Assembly (NCBI GenBank): GCA_038363925.1
Contig: JAQQWL010000015.1
Coordinates: 1,860,001-1,924,000 of the forward strand
From: Apiospora phragmitis
Lineage: Eukaryota; Ascomycota; Sordariomycetes; Amphisphaeriales; Apiosporaceae
DNA: 64,000 nucleotides
Reading direction: 5' to 3'
The notes under the pieces are model-generated. The model was not told where the DNA came from. It searched no databases and saw nothing but the letters and a program-made list of their open reading frames with translations. Shown here piece after piece: positions 47,617-60,682 of this stretch (position 1 is the stretch's first letter; each line of letters opens with the position of its first letter). The position numbers and the translations under genes were made by a program.

Positions 47617-50355
47617 CTCGTTATTGTCGTGTGTCGGCGTCTGCCCGGTGTCTGGAACCCCCTCCTTTCCGCAAGGGGGCTAGGATGCTGATGAGGGAGG
47701 GGAGGTGGTGGTATGGATGGATCTACTTCCGATGCTGTCAGCCCGCAGGGCTCTCTACAATCTGTCTCTCAGTCTCTCCCTCTCTCGGCAGTGGACCCTG
47801 GATCCGAATCGTTCAGAAACGGCGGCGGGATTGGCGGGGGACGGAAAATTGTTCGGGTACTACCGAGGAACAAGGGAGATAATTTCTTGCTTCTCTCACG
47901 CCTCCTTGCGGCTACTGCAAAAATAGCATTTGCAGCCGGTGGTGTGGTCAAGGTTGCCGGCGAACCGGAAAGAAGAGGGACTGTCTCTGCCTGATGGGGA
48001 AAAAAAGCAAGGGGATGCTAAGCGTCTCCCGGGCCTTGCCAAAGAGGCTGTCAATGCTTGTTATCGTACGACGTTGACGCAGCTTGGATGCAGACCCTTT
48101 TTGGAGTCGTTGGTGGTGTGGTGGTGGTGTTGCGGCGAAAACTTGCAATTGAAGCTTCGGGTCCCACATACCGAATCCAGGACTGATAGGCCCAAGCTAT
48201 TAGAATTCTGTCTGCATGGCTGCGTGCCCTGCATGGTTCTTTATTAACAGACAGACAGCATCTATGTAGATAGATTAAAATTTCCCAATCCAATTGTTTT
48301 TTCCTGTGATGCGATTGATTGATAGTCAGTCATGCATATTAGTACAGAGACACACACCACAACGGCTGTCTCGCCGCACACAATATTGCTCCACTCATCT
48401 CCTATCTCCTATTTACATGGATGGCCTCGAAATCGGCTTTATTTCCAATGCAGCTCATAGGTACCATACCAGCCGGCCAACACAACCGGAACGTTATTCT
48501 GTTTGAATTCGTCCATTCCCCATGGGGACGCATTCCGGAAGATTGGACGGTTTGCCTCGGGCTCTTAATGTTTTCCTTTGGCCCGTACACACGTGTTGCT
48601 TGTAGGTTAAGCCGTTAAGGTGCTTCGTGGCCTTCCACTTTGGCAGGAATTAGCCCACGCCTCCTCACCTTGGCTATGTGTTGTAAGTTGGCTAGCGAAT
48701 ATTCGCACCCACTCGACACAAGTCATCGTCTCCTCCAGAACTTGTTTTCTTGCTACATACAAGGCTTTGCATATGTTTGCCAATACGTGCATGCACATCA
48801 ATTGATCTCCTTGTGTAGGTAGCCATGTAGTTCAAGTAAGATGGCACATCATGAACGCGATCTTCCTGCCTCCTCTCCATCATGGCTTGGCACGTCAGTC
48901 GTACATACATAGCCGGGCCCCAGACTCGATGGGACAGTGTCAGGACTCAGGAACAAGCAAACCTTAAGGTGGCCAAGGTTCTGGACTATCTGAAAATTTT
49001 GTTCCAGACCGATCATGGACATTATAAATGGGCGCTTACGTTGGTATTACATACAGCATCCATCCGTCCGTCTTGGGTTGGCAGTCGGGTTTCCCGAACG
49101 ACTGGCAAGATAATGTGTCTCGTTACGAGTGAAAGGGGCAATAAAAGCATAGACAGTCTTCCGTATTGTGGCCGAAACCCTTGCAGAGCCCCCCTATATA
49201 CATGTAGTCATAGGTAACACTCGACTTTTCCATCGTCGATGATCCCATCCTAACCCTCAACGGGCTTGCTGTTCGCAGCGGTTGGGCGGGCTTCGGCAGG
49301 CGGGGCGGGCGGGCCCCACGGAAACAATATCGAACAGTTCGCCGAAACGGCCTGGAGGTACATAGGTACTTGGAAGTAACCTCAGCAAGCTGAGAGCTGC
49401 CACGCTGGCTGGACGCATCCGTTAGTGCGCTGAGGAATAGATAGGTACATAGTGTAACCCCCACCACTATCACCTATCCTACCTGGCCTGTATGGAAATT
49501 GGCCCGAGGATCGTCCTTTAGCGGACTGGTGGGAAATGCTACCCAGCAGCCCCCTCCTTGAGGCTCAGCTCTCAGATCCTCAGAGATTCCGGGTGTGATC
49601 GAATCGATGAATCACAAGAGTAGGGAAGGAGCAAGTATGTGCATACATTACTCTATCAGTGCTGCATAGCTCTGGCTGATGCACTAGACGTTGGTATGGA
49701 ATGTTCCACTACACCCAACCCAGAGCGGGTTTGGTCTCGTTCAGCGCGGTTTGGATGCAGCTGCTAGGTAGCTTAAACGTGGTTTCATCAATCCCATCAG
49801 ATCCCAGCACACAATGGTTGCAGGACCTTCCTGGCAACTGCGAAGTACATCCAAGTACATGTCGTCTATGCGCTTAGTGTACCAGTTGCGCCTTTAGACC
49901 AGACACCAACTACCTGCTGCTGAGTCTACCTACAATACGTAGTAAATAAATGGACACCATCCATCGACGCCATACATTGATGGACACCATACACTTTTCT
50001 TTTCCCCTCGGCTCCGAGTCTAGCTTGCCACATCTCCAACGGAACTATCGACTTCATGTACGCCCTCGTCTGCACCTTCTTGAGTCTCCTGCTGGCGCTG
50101 TGGCTCATGCCATACTAATCGACTATTGATGATTCCCAAGAATTGGCAACCCTCCTCTGTCAACCTCAGCTACGGTGTAGCTGATGCTCTCCTTGCGCAC
50201 GATCCCAGCTTCAATATCATGACCGCCCCCACGTACCATAATAGCGAATGGCCAGTTTTGCGCAATTCCATATGCGCTTCAAACCGACATAGACAGCCGC
50301 TTGTCCAATCACCGACCCAAGTTGACGTGGAAAATACCATCACCTGCGTCGGAGG
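47617..50355. other. 2.7-kb divergent intergenic region
   Basis: It holds the promoters of the JmjC gene and SCAP. Only short open frames without recognisable motifs, and a scatter of TAGGTA-like patches near 49360-49450. No RNA gene seen. Confidence 0.4.
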
Positions 50356-53300
50356 ATGATTTGGTACCTACTTTATCCCTTCAGAGGGTGCGTATTGAGT
50401 CCCTGACCCCCACGGCCGCAACCGAACACTTTAATAACTAACATGCTGCTGCTGCTGCTGCTGCTGCTCTTAAAAGAACGACTGAAGCTCCTGTACTAGC
50501 TCCGAGTCATCCCTTGCGGAGCGTCTTCACTCGATACGGCCGATATGCCTCCCGCCATGTGGTCACGACACTGCTCATCTCCGTCGCGGTTGCTTCGATT
50601 CTAGTATATCCATTCCCCTTTTTGTACACCAACGATTTCACCAATGGAGCCTCCAACTTGCCGCATCATGTCTGGACGGATGCGCAACCCCTCAGGCCAA
50701 GGGTCCGATTGAACCCGATGTTATAATGCGATATATATGGGTGCATGGCAACTATTTTGAGGCTTTGGACCGCGACCTCCTTCTCGGCGCCCTCGAGCTG
50801 CAGGACGAGCTTCTTGGGCCGACATTGAACTTCAACCCGCTCCAGACAAGCCCCTTGGGGCCCCGGACGCCTCCACCGCCATGCACCTGAGCAAGGAGCA
50901 GCGTGACGCCTTTCATATCATCAACGGTGTCACGGACGAGTCTTGGTTCTTTCACTCTCCGCTGCAATACTGGTCTTGCGATCCGCAGAAGATAGATGAC
51001 GACCTGGACATTCTGGGGACGGTGAACGCGAGGAAGACGCAGCCAACGTCTGTCAATGTCACTCTTCGCCATTCCATCGTTTTCGCTGGCAAGCGCTTCG
51101 AGGATCGCCGCTTGGTAGCCGCCGACGCACTTGTCATCACTCTGATCCATCGTCGCAACTCCCCAATCGGGCGCATCTGGCAGACCAAGGCCCAGGAACT
51201 GGCCGCCAAAATGTCGGACCGGTACGACGTGTATCCTCGGGACGGCAGCAGCATGCCGAGTCAGCTCTATGAGTTTCAGTTCCGGCCTTTGTCGATCCAG
51301 GATATTATGGCCCTCTGCATTGCTTACATGTTGACCCTTGCGTACTTTGTGGTCAGCCTGTCCAAGCTGAGAGCTGTCAAGTCTAAGATGGGTTTGATTG
51401 TGACGGTCATTGCGCAGCTTGCAGTCTCCATCATGTCGAGTTTCACCGTCTGTGCGATCCTCAAGATTGACTTGTCGAGGATTCCGAGTTTCGCATACCC
51501 TGTTGTCATTTTTTCCATGAGCCTCGAAAACGTCTTCAGACTCATCAATGCCGTCATACTCACCCCTTCCGAGGATAGTACGAGTAACAGGATCGGCTAT
51601 GCTTTTGGCGAGACCATGCATGTTGCCCTTGCGAGTGTGGCTCAGAACCTCTTGATCCTCTGGGGTTTATCCCGGCTGGTCTCTCCCGGAGTTGCCGCGT
51701 TTTGCACATTTGCTGCCATTGCGATTGTGTTCGACTTCTTCTACTTATCAACATTCTTCCTCTCCGTTCTCAGCGTTGATGTGCGTCGTACCGAACTTAG
51801 CGATGCGTTAACGAAAGCTTCAATCCGGAACAATCGCTCCCAGGCTGAGATTCAAGCTCGCCAATCCTGGACAGATGCTATGCTTCAAGGCAAAATTGCC
51901 ATGTCGACGCGCGTAGCCGGCACCGTTGTCATGATAGGGTTTATACTGATAGCACAATGGCACTTTTTCGAGAACGGAAGTCTGGTGAAGTCACTAGGTC
52001 GGTTCGTGAGCATCGGCAGGAAGCACGAGTTTCCTGAGTTTCCACATTCCCAGCTCTCCATCGACGTTCATCAAGCCAGAAGCCCGACTTCTTGGCTCCG
52101 ACTCCAGGATCACGAGACCGCGAGGGAAGTCATTCACGTTGTTAAGCCTGACGCGCACAGCTACCTTGCAGAAGTTTTCGACCCGCTGGTATTCGTCGCG
52201 AAGGGGGCAGATCGCAAGCCTAACATCCATGAGCGCCCGTTCCTGCCTGCCGTCTATGATTTCGTGCGCCACCAGTCGGCCCCTTTTGTAATCTCCATCC
52301 TCATTATTGCAGCTGCAGTACGACTGCTCATGAACTACCTACTGTGGGACGAGCTGGCAGAGTCTCATCATAACTCAGACAACGCGGATGAGCCTCCGCT
52401 GATAATCGATACGCTCAGCGGTGGGCACTCTTTGGATGTCGCCATGCTGTCCGCTTCTGCCGATGGCATCATTGTTTCTGTGGGACTCGACAGGGTTATC
52501 CGAGTCTGGGATATGAAAGCCGATGGTGCTAGCTATACCCTTTCAGGCAATGACATTCTCGACACTACCTTCCCCAAGGCCATGTGTATCAACGATTCTC
52601 ACTGGTTAGCGTTGTTGACGACGGACAAGGTTTTACTATGGGATCTTCACGAGCAATCCTGGGGCCCTTCTGTTCCGGTCAAATCCTGTCGATATAAGCC
52701 CGAGGCCTTCTTCTTCACCGCTGACGATACTCACGGGCTGCCTCGCCTACTCCTGGTCCGCCGCGACGGTACGATGATCGAGATACGTCCCGACAGGGAG
52801 GAGGCTGGCAGCTATGTCATTTCTGGGGAAAGCGTTATTGTGTCGGTTGATGCTCTCGTAGACAAATGTGAGTCTCACGTTCCCTCTTCTATTTTGCCTT
52901 GGAAGACATACTGACCTTATTGCAGCAAAAAGCACTACCAAGCTCATAAGCTCCTCTCGAGAAGGGGAAGTTTATTGCTTAACGCAGGATCCGTGTGGAT
53001 GGTCTGCCAACGCCGTTAACATAGCACGACCATTGGAGAAGGAATTCATGTCCATCGTTACGTTACCCGAGCTGGGATACCTCCTCGTTGTGCGCAGCCA
53101 GTCCGTCGATTTGGTCGATGCTGCGGATTATGTCACACTACACTGCTTCAGAACCGACCCCATCCAACCTCGCTCACTCAAATGCTTCCACTCCAAGCGG
53201 CGCCAGATGCAATGCGGCTCAGTGGGCTTAAAATTTCTAACGTTCGCGTATTTGAACGCCTTCACGAGAGACCTTGTCGTACAAAGCTACACACCTCAGC

Positions 53301-53880
53301 ATGATGGCGAATCCATCTGTTTCCGTACCCCTGGCCAGCCGGTAAGCAAGACGTGCTGCCAATGGCCCCGGACTCGCGAGACTCGACGCGTCGTCGCAGA
53401 TCCTGGTGAATGGGAAGCCCTACCGACAGGGATGATCGTGGGTGCCCGGAAGAGGACCATAACCAAGCCAGTCACCAACGGGTATCCACCATCTCAAGGG
53501 CACACCACCCTTCGCCGGCGTCGCAATAGCCATAATCATAGCCGGCCAACAACGCCCAAGAACAATAATGACGACGACTGGGAAGTCTGGATGCTGTCGC
53601 AAATTGGCAGAGGAGAAACATGGGAGACGATGCCGCTGGTATCAGATCCGTCAGGGTCCCAACACCTTTTCGTATCCAACCTTGGACCTATGACGCGAAT
53701 TGGGCGGGGAGTGTGGCGCTGGGACTGAGCAACGTGATCAAGGTGATCCGAGTGGGACATGAGCGGTTTGAAACGAGCGACGAGAATTCGCCAATGAATG
53801 ACCCCCTACGATCTGTGACCAATCGGCGGCGCAACAGGGGCACCACACTGAAGAATCGGCCACCCAATACGAATTTATAG
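50356..53880 (+). CDS. SREBP cleavage-activating protein (SCAP), three one-base shifts in the sequence
   Basis: Exons 50356-50387, 50477-52867 and 52926-53880; about 1,126 residues once three single bases are restored. SCAP sits in the ER membrane, senses sterol and escorts the SREBP transcription factor, controlling the fungal hypoxia/sterol response. Exon 1 gives MIWYLLYPFRG, the usual fungal start; a GTGCGT donor and an AAG acceptor follow. Then come the first membrane helix (HVVTTLLISVAVASILVYPF), a luminal loop, a sterol-sensing domain (about residues 285-445, IMALCIAYMLTLAYFV onward), and C-terminal WD repeats (DRVIRVWDMKADG). The frame slips by -1 at CCCC 50688-50691, at GGGGCCCC 50857-50864 and at GGGG 53706-53709; one base at each returns to conserved sequence, the last giving SVALGLSNVIKVI. 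These look like sequencing errors. Confidence 0.85.
50446..50466 (+). repeat. (CTG)7 microsatellite in SCAP intron 1
   Basis: Seven CTG units directly after ATG, between the branch-like sequence ACTAAC and the AAG acceptor of the first SCAP intron. It mimics a start codon with poly-Leu but is intronic in the preferred model. Confidence 0.85.
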
Positions 53881-54702
53881 ATTCATCATGAGAACACGAA
53901 AACTCGGTGGGAGTTGAAACAAAAAAGGGGGGCGGCATAGACATCTGGGGTTTCGGCCCAGGTGGGAAACTTGCTTCCTTGGACAGACAACGGCGCATGT
54001 ACACAAAAAAGGAAAGAATCTTTATATAAATGGGGGTGGCGAGTGAGTCTGGAGTTGCATGATATCCCTTCTGGTTTACGCCATACCATTGTTCGGCGCC
54101 TGAGCTTGTTTGATTTGCTGTGACCAGAGCTTGCGGTGGTTCCTGGATTATCTGGTTCATTTGACGCAAGCTGATCCGGCGTTATCGTAAATGTTGTTGA
54201 TGACTTCCGATATACGAGGAAGAAAAAGGGGGAATTTATGAAAGGAGAGAGGACAAAAAAGCATACAGGAGTTCTTTATCGGTGCACTGCCGTATGTAAA
54301 CTTGCCCTGGGGCTATAACTTCTTCTGTACGTATACATACAAAACATACAAATCATACGCAACCCCTTCCAGCTCTTCAAGGTATACACCGCGTCTTCCT
54401 TTCCATTTGCGAACACGCACGGCAAGAAACAAAACCCTAGCTAGTAGCGCCGGCGCTGAGAAGAAGTGAAAAGAGGGAGGAATGTCGTTGGTTGCCCAAG
54501 TCCTGCGTGCCTCCCTGGTATATATCCCTTTTCGCGAAGGAGGGCAAAGACAAGAACGAGAAAAACCAGGTTGCTCGCTCAAAAGCAATATCATATAGCA
54601 GACACAAATGGCATGGCCTGCTTCTTTCCTACACTTTTCCCTACATCCCCCCACATGTTCTTCCTTTCCTTTCTTTCTTATCTTCTCCACTCCCCTCATA
54701 TC
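53881..54702. other. Convergent spacer
   Basis: About 820 bases between SCAP and the small Cys-rich gene. Probably 3' UTRs; nothing else recognised. Confidence 0.4.
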
Positions 54703-55023
54703 TTACGAGGAACAGCGCTTCCTCGCACGGCCGCTCGTCTTGGCACCACCAGCCATGGCCGGGGCTGCTGCTGGTGGCGGCGGTGCACCAGCCGCCGCCG
54801 CCGCCACGGCTTTTGATTTCTTGGTGGAAGACCGGGGCAGGACGGAGCCGTACTGGTCCGGGAACCACATCTGGCACTCATCGCAGGCCTCGTCGAGGCC
54901 GATGGTGTGCCAGATCTGCCGCTGCTCGCACGGCTTCTGCGTGAAGTTGGCGGCCGTGCAGTACCGCGCGAAGGTCGAGGTCGTGTGCTGGCAGACGAAG
55001 GCGTGGGCGTAGTATTTGCACAT
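54703..55023 (-). CDS. Small Cys/His-rich fungal protein of unknown function
   Basis: An intronless frame of 106 residues from MCKYYAHAFVCQHTT. The N-terminal half has six Cys and several His residues (FARYCTAANF, QKPCEQRQIWHT, DEACDECQMWF), spaced like a small metal-binding or disulfide-bonded unit. No signal peptide is visible, so zinc binding is the better guess. The C-terminal half is Ala/Pro-rich with basic ends (KKSKAV, RARKRCSS). Start 55053 would add ten residues. Similar short CKYY-type proteins are common hypothetical proteins in ascomycetes, but no function is known. Confidence 0.6.
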   Translation of the reverse strand: MCKYYAHAFVCQHTTSTFARYCTAANFTQKPCEQRQIWHTIGLDEACDECQMWFPDQYGSVLPRSSTKKSKAVAAAAAGAPPPPAAAPAMAGGAKTSGRARKRCSS

Positions 55024-55076
55024 GGTGGGGGTGTGGGTGGGTGTCTGGTGCATATATGTGGGCGGGCGGTACCTTG

Positions 55077-55103
55077 ATATATATATATATATATATATAT
55101 ATA
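55077..55103. repeat. (AT)n microsatellite
   Basis: A perfect AT dinucleotide run of 27 bases just upstream of the small Cys-rich gene. Confidence 0.95.
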
Positions 55104-56211
55104 CCTATAGAATCTTCTGAGAGAGTGTATGGTTTGTATGTGGGAGTAAAAAAAGATATGTATGTGTAAGTTCGAGTGCGAGTGCGCGTTTGGGTTTTAA
55201 GTGTAAGTAGGTCTGCAGTTGTACGTGAATACAGTTTGTATATATGTGTATGTATGCGCGTGTAGCTGCTGATGATGATGGATATATCTCTTAAGACAAG
55301 TGAAGAGAGTAAAACCGCCTTGAGGGGCAAAGGAGGATCCTGTCCAGTGAGGCCGTAATGGTATACACGCAGAAAGTCAAAATTTGGAGGTATAGTTGGG
55401 TATGGTATGTCGCCGCGAGGAGGAGTGCGGAGGGAAATGTTCAGGTCTTTAGTCCCCCCTTTTGTACACGATGACACCTCTATGCTGCTGTAATGAGCGG
55501 GTTCAGACACAGACGCACACTCACTCTGCATTTACGGCCCAAGATATTACAGGTCACAAAGGGCGATCTGTGCAAAGCAACCAACAGAAGTAGCGTCATG
55601 AAGCTATCATGGCTGAGTTTATATATAGAAACTGTGTGTGTCGCCCTTGGGTTTGTGTTTGGCAAACATACATGGGCGCGCGCAACATCACTATCATTTC
55701 CCCTTCATCCCTTGGCTGCTTGGGCTAGACCTGGGACTCGAACGTGAATTCCGACCTATCATATTCATTGGCTGAGTATGACGGGATATGTAGCAAGCCT
55801 ACAGATACCTAGCCCAGATCTAGTAGGTAGGAGTGTCGGATCCCATTTCACGAGAGTTGCTTTCCTGTCTCTCCCTTGTCAATTTCGGAGCTAATAGCCT
55901 AATCCTGGGGAAAAGAAGAGAGAGGGTTTGGCGTGCGTGCTGGGATCTTCGGGTGTGGGGTTTGCTTGCCTATTTGCCATGGATCGCCACGTTCCAGGGG
56001 GTTCAAATCCGCCTCCTTCTCTGGATAAAACATGACAGAAAGTCAGGACTCATCCTGAAATATGCAGGAACCCTATCAGAAAACTAGATCTGACAGGGCG
56101 TCAATGCCAGCGCGCTCAGATAGGATTGCTGCAGTCACTCCTTTTTTTAAGCCTAAAAGCAAGTATGCTGCATCTACCCGACGGGTCTGGCTGGATGAGA
56201 TCCCGCTCATC

Positions 56212-56236
56212 GTGTGTGTGTGTGTGTGTGTGTGTG
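56212..56236. repeat. (TG)n microsatellite
   Basis: A perfect GT/TG run of 25 bases in the gene-poor region. Confidence 0.95.
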
Positions 56237-58427
56237 CGGCCTCGTTCTCCATGGGTGTGGTCGACTTCGGAGCAAACAAGCAATTCGAATGAGAATAAGG
56301 AAAATCACCAACTCTATTTTACCTTCTTTTCTTTCCCCGCCTGCCGGCCCCTTACTTACCTACATTATGAAAGGGAAAGGTCGAGCCTTACCAGAAGATT
56401 GAAGGTTTCAATACGTATGCAGAAAAGGGCAATGCTGCGGTGTCATTTGTTAAAGCTGAGGCGGTTAAGGTTGTTGGCAAAAAGAACGAGGGTTTGGGCG
56501 AGTGTCTGGCTGGCTGGTTGTAATGTACTCTGCAATGCACCGCTGCCGTCCTACCTTCTTTGCCTTTCACACTGCGCCCAAGTTCTAGAACAAACGGACG
56601 ACAACAGGCAACACGTTGTCTTGGTGTATCGTCGGAGTCGGAGGGAAAACGTGGTAGGATGAAGACAGACAGGCATTGCTCCGTACGGGAGGCTACTTGC
56701 TGCGCTGATTTGCCGCTGTTGTTACATTACACGCGGGTTGGGCTGTTTAAAACGCCGTGGCTGATTTCGAAGGGAAAACTCCCCGTACTAGCCAAATTCC
56801 TTCACCGCCAGTCTCTATTTCTCTGGGATCTTCCGCGCGGCCCTCAATGGTGTTACTGCCTCCGCGCAGGTTGGAAAAGGGAGAGCGAGAGAGAGAAAGT
56901 GTGTGTGGTGGTTGTAAGTAATTCAAGAGAAGAGAGGGGGGGGGGGAAAGTAAAGAAGGCAACGCGGGACGAGGACGGAAGAGCCTGCCGTTCTGCCTGC
57001 TGCCCTGTCCATGGTAGAGAACGAGAAGAGAGAGATGGCCGCATATATCAAGACCGCATCGCGTCGACTAGTCTTGCGGCCGCAGGGCGACAAGGCAATG
57101 GTGACTTGATGTGCGCGAATGAGGATGGGGGCTCTGCCGTGAAATGTATGCCGGTGAGGTCATCGGAGCCATGTTTGTTCATGCGCTGGCACCATTTAGA
57201 CAACCTGGTTATTCCGGTGATTCTGTTCGCCAGCCGAGTCGAATTGAGTCGAGTCTGGTAGTAGGTTAGGTAGACTTGGGGCTTGGCCTCACTACATACT
57301 TACTATATTAGCTCCCGCAGTGGGATAAGAAGTGCAGGCCGCAGAAGAGGACGAAGATGCGTATTGGAAATATGGGGTGGCTGGGAGAAGAGGCTGGCGT
57401 GGAAGCTTCCCAAAGAAGATGTAGGTTACTCCGTATGCATCTTTCGAATGCAAGTAAGGTTAGACGACACGACGAGACACGACACCGACTTCGTTCCCAC
57501 AGCCGGCTAGCTGCAAGATGACATGCGCCTCAGGAACTTGAGATAAATGAGGTGCGGTTGCGGGCGACACCCATCAAACATGAAACCCACCGCATTAAAA
57601 GCCGTTGTGTAACAATGCTGCAGTTGTCTTGCCTTTTCGGTGAATACACCACGAGGTAAGAGGGAGGAGTCGTCGAGTTGAGACAAGTCAGCAGTCAGTC
57701 AATCAATCACCACCCTCTCTCAGTCAGCTCGATTAAACTTCACCACAGAGTCGTTGCACGAGGGGCGGACGGGTAACCGAATGCGCAAACTCCAGTCCGC
57801 TGTGCCACTTGGCGAGTCGGGTCAGTTACATAGTATGTAGGTTACTTGCTTACATTCTACTTATGTAGACATCGAGGCCGGGCGAGGCCCCTACAGCTGA
57901 TGAAAGACGATGGCGACAATACCCAACGGCCTCGTCGTAGGTGAGCCCCGATACTTTTGTTTGGAAAACATGACCCCCGAAATGTCTTAGACAAAGTCGA
58001 CCTCGAACCGAACTCCTCTTGTCTCGGGCCAAGAATAACCTTATGAGTAAAAAAAGAAACCGTCTGGTCTCTTATTGTGCGGGATGGAGTAATGAGGGAG
58101 ATACCGAATGCCTGGTAGGTATCTTCTAAAGTTAGGTGGCGCTCTCGGAGATTTACTTAAGGTAATGAGGTAATTGGCCTATCAATATCGAAGCTCGGCA
58201 ACCCAGATTGAGTCGTCGTGTTTGATGGCTTTCAGCTTGCACCCGAATATACATGGTAAGCTACGTGGCCTTGAAGGCTACACGATGTCAGGATCATACA
58301 AAGTCAACCTAACGCTTCTTCATGATTGGACGAGCATCAATCGATCTGGTTTCCTATTTCGGGCTCAGGTGCGTTGAGCTGGATGTAGGTCTGGTCTGGC
58401 CCGGAGTATGATATCCATGCGCCTCTC

Positions 58428-58449
58428 AAGGTCAAGGTCAAGGTCAAGG
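58428..58449. repeat. AAGGTC hexamer tandem repeat
   Basis: Nearly four consecutive AAGGTC units followed by degenerate copies up to about 58466. Confidence 0.85.
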
Positions 58450-60682
58450 CAAGGGAGGGTCAAGGGTTGTAATGGGCGGCTCCCTGGCTAGTCTTCTTGC
58501 CCGCGCAGCTCCTCAATCATCCGCTCCGCTTTACTCCATCTCACTCACCTGTTCTCGTGGATCTTGTCTTCTCTCGTCGTCTATTTTGATCGATCCAGTT
58601 ACGAGGACCGGAAGGAGTGGTGTGAGTGAATTGACCAAGCAGTCAGTCAGTTCAGTTGGAGGTTGCCTTGCATCGTATCGGGGCATCTGCATCATAATCA
58701 ACGGCCTCCATTCGTTTTTCTTGCTGTGCGCCGCAACCCTGATCGCCACGGTTGCAGTAGCCCGGAATCGTCGATACTTGTTTGATGAACCTAACCTACT
58801 TTGCACTCACTCATCAGGGTCTCTGCCAATCGTCGCTCGTTGCATTGTTCGAATTTTCTGATTTGTTCATATTCCACCAATACTACGCGCGCGTTACCTA
58901 CCCATTTCCGCGTCACAATCTTTCCTACTTACAGGCCATTGGAAAGACCCGCCTGCCTCATCCGCTCACTACATTGCTCACCCTCACCCTCACCCTCGCG
59001 CGTCTCGTCTCCGCGTCTCGTCTGGTCTGCGTCCTGCAGCAGCGCCGTCGTCCTGCACCAAAGGTGCTCCTCAGGAAGGGGGCGGTCCACTGCGCGTTCA
59101 TGCAAAACGCTGCACCTGCAGCTCTCCTTTAATAATATGCGCAGTATTCTTGGTTGATCCAGCATCGTACATACATACAACATAGAACAAGCCCCGACTG
59201 GCTTGTCGCCTTTCCTCGAGGCCCACTTGCGACTGTACATACATATCATACCATACTACTTACATACGCTGGCCACTTCTGCACGCATATCCTATTCGCT
59301 TTTCGTCTCTGCCTTCCTCATCCTTTATACTCTTGTTCCCTCCTATCCGTGCTTCATTCGTTTGAGCTAAGCTGAGCCGAGCTGAAACTAGACGACGAGA
59401 TCGCCAGAGATCGTCGAGGTTGCTGTCACGGACCAAGTGTCAGTCCTGCGGAAAGAAGGCCGTCTTTCGTTCCCGTCGCTTGTCACTCGAACCTCGGACC
59501 CTCGAAAAAACGGCCGCTCCACATAGTGCCATCAAAAGCCTGAAAACGCCCACGCTTCCGGGTTGACCTCACACCGCCATTGGCCTCCCGATAGCTCCTC
59601 ATCGCGTTACCCAGGCTATCCCCGCGTAGGGGCGATCATATATACATATGCCGCCTGCCTATTAACAAAACTCGCCCCCAGTACTCCGTACTCACGATAA
59701 CCCGTCACAGCGACCTGTTACTCGACGTCGAGATGCTTCAGAGTAGACGACGTGACACATCATCCGCCGCCCTCTCCTCACCCAGCAGCAGCCTTCTCTA
59801 AAACCCCCTCTCGCCATTATCCGGTTGCTGATCTAACACGCTCGTTACCATTGGAGTCTAGCCGACCTTTTGGCCGCCTATCGGGCCCCGGTCTTGCTTT
59901 TATCTCGCATTCGTTGTATCATATTGGTCAGTATTGCTCCAATGACTTGGCGGGTAGAAACCCCGTTACCCACTGAGCTGAATGGTTACCAAGCTTGCAA
60001 TTGGGCTAACCATTGCATTTGCAGTCATCTGTAATCTCAATTTATTCTTAAATTTAATTGCATCTTCTCATTGGATTGGGTTGGGTTCGGGCTTCATACG
60101 AGGGAGCCAGAAGTTCCCCCGTCCGCTCATTCTCGGCGCTTTCAGGGACAGCTCTCTTCTCAGATTCTCCAGCAACAGCTTCTTCTGGGGGCTTAGTGGA
60201 CGGTTGCTACTCTCTGGGACTCCCTTGAATCTCAGCTAGAGAGTGTTTCCTGGATACTACATCTCGAATTCTCCAATTGGATCTCGCTCGGGTTTTTTGC
60301 GTCGATCGCGTTTGCATGCGGCGTCTAGCGACCTCTTCACGCGCCTCGCATCTCTTGACTTTACTTTCCAGATCTACGAGAGCATCATTTTCAGGCGCGT
60401 CTGGGTCACTTCCTGAATCTTATAGTATCCACGAGCTTTGAATGCGCAGTTAGACCAGGTAAGCGACACACCTATCTCCACGACTAGAAGCCTTGCGTCA
60501 AGCAGTTGTGCGGGTAAACTGGCCACTGTTTTACCCAGTCATACACTTGGTTATGACATCTCGTCACTGCACCTCCATGAGCTACTTGCGTGATGACGCA
60601 GTGTCGGAATAATTGGCGCCTCAGGAAATGCTAATTTCTTGCAGAACGAAAAGCGTCAACCTACAGCCTCTGGTCGGTCTCG

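Larger units (their letters stand above)
55024..60682. other. 5.7-kb gene-poor region rich in simple repeats
   Basis: The largest stretch of the window without a supported gene. It contains (AT)n, (TG)n, AAGGTC and CTCACC tandem repeats, poly-G patches near 56939 and long CT-rich runs after 58480. Open frames up to about 230 codons (56560-57261) have no recognisable domain and are repeat-driven. The right part (about 59600-60680) probably serves as promoter and leader of the 14-3-3-like gene. A noncoding transcript cannot be excluded. Confidence 0.45.

Noticed and set aside
50514..50726. SCAP starting at TTG 50514 as a separate short gene
   Set aside because: There is no ATG, and splicing 50387 to 50477 gives the known fungal SCAP start in frame.
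50752..51621. 289-codon minus-strand open frame
   Set aside because: Antisense to the SCAP coding region; no recognisable protein.
55995..56015. tRNA B-box-like GGTTCAAATCC
   Set aside because: The T stem has a mismatch and no A box, anticodon arm or acceptor stem is found upstream.
56560..57261. 233-codon open frame in the gene-poor region
   Set aside because: It crosses poly-G and purine repeats, lacks motifs and has no plausible codon pattern.
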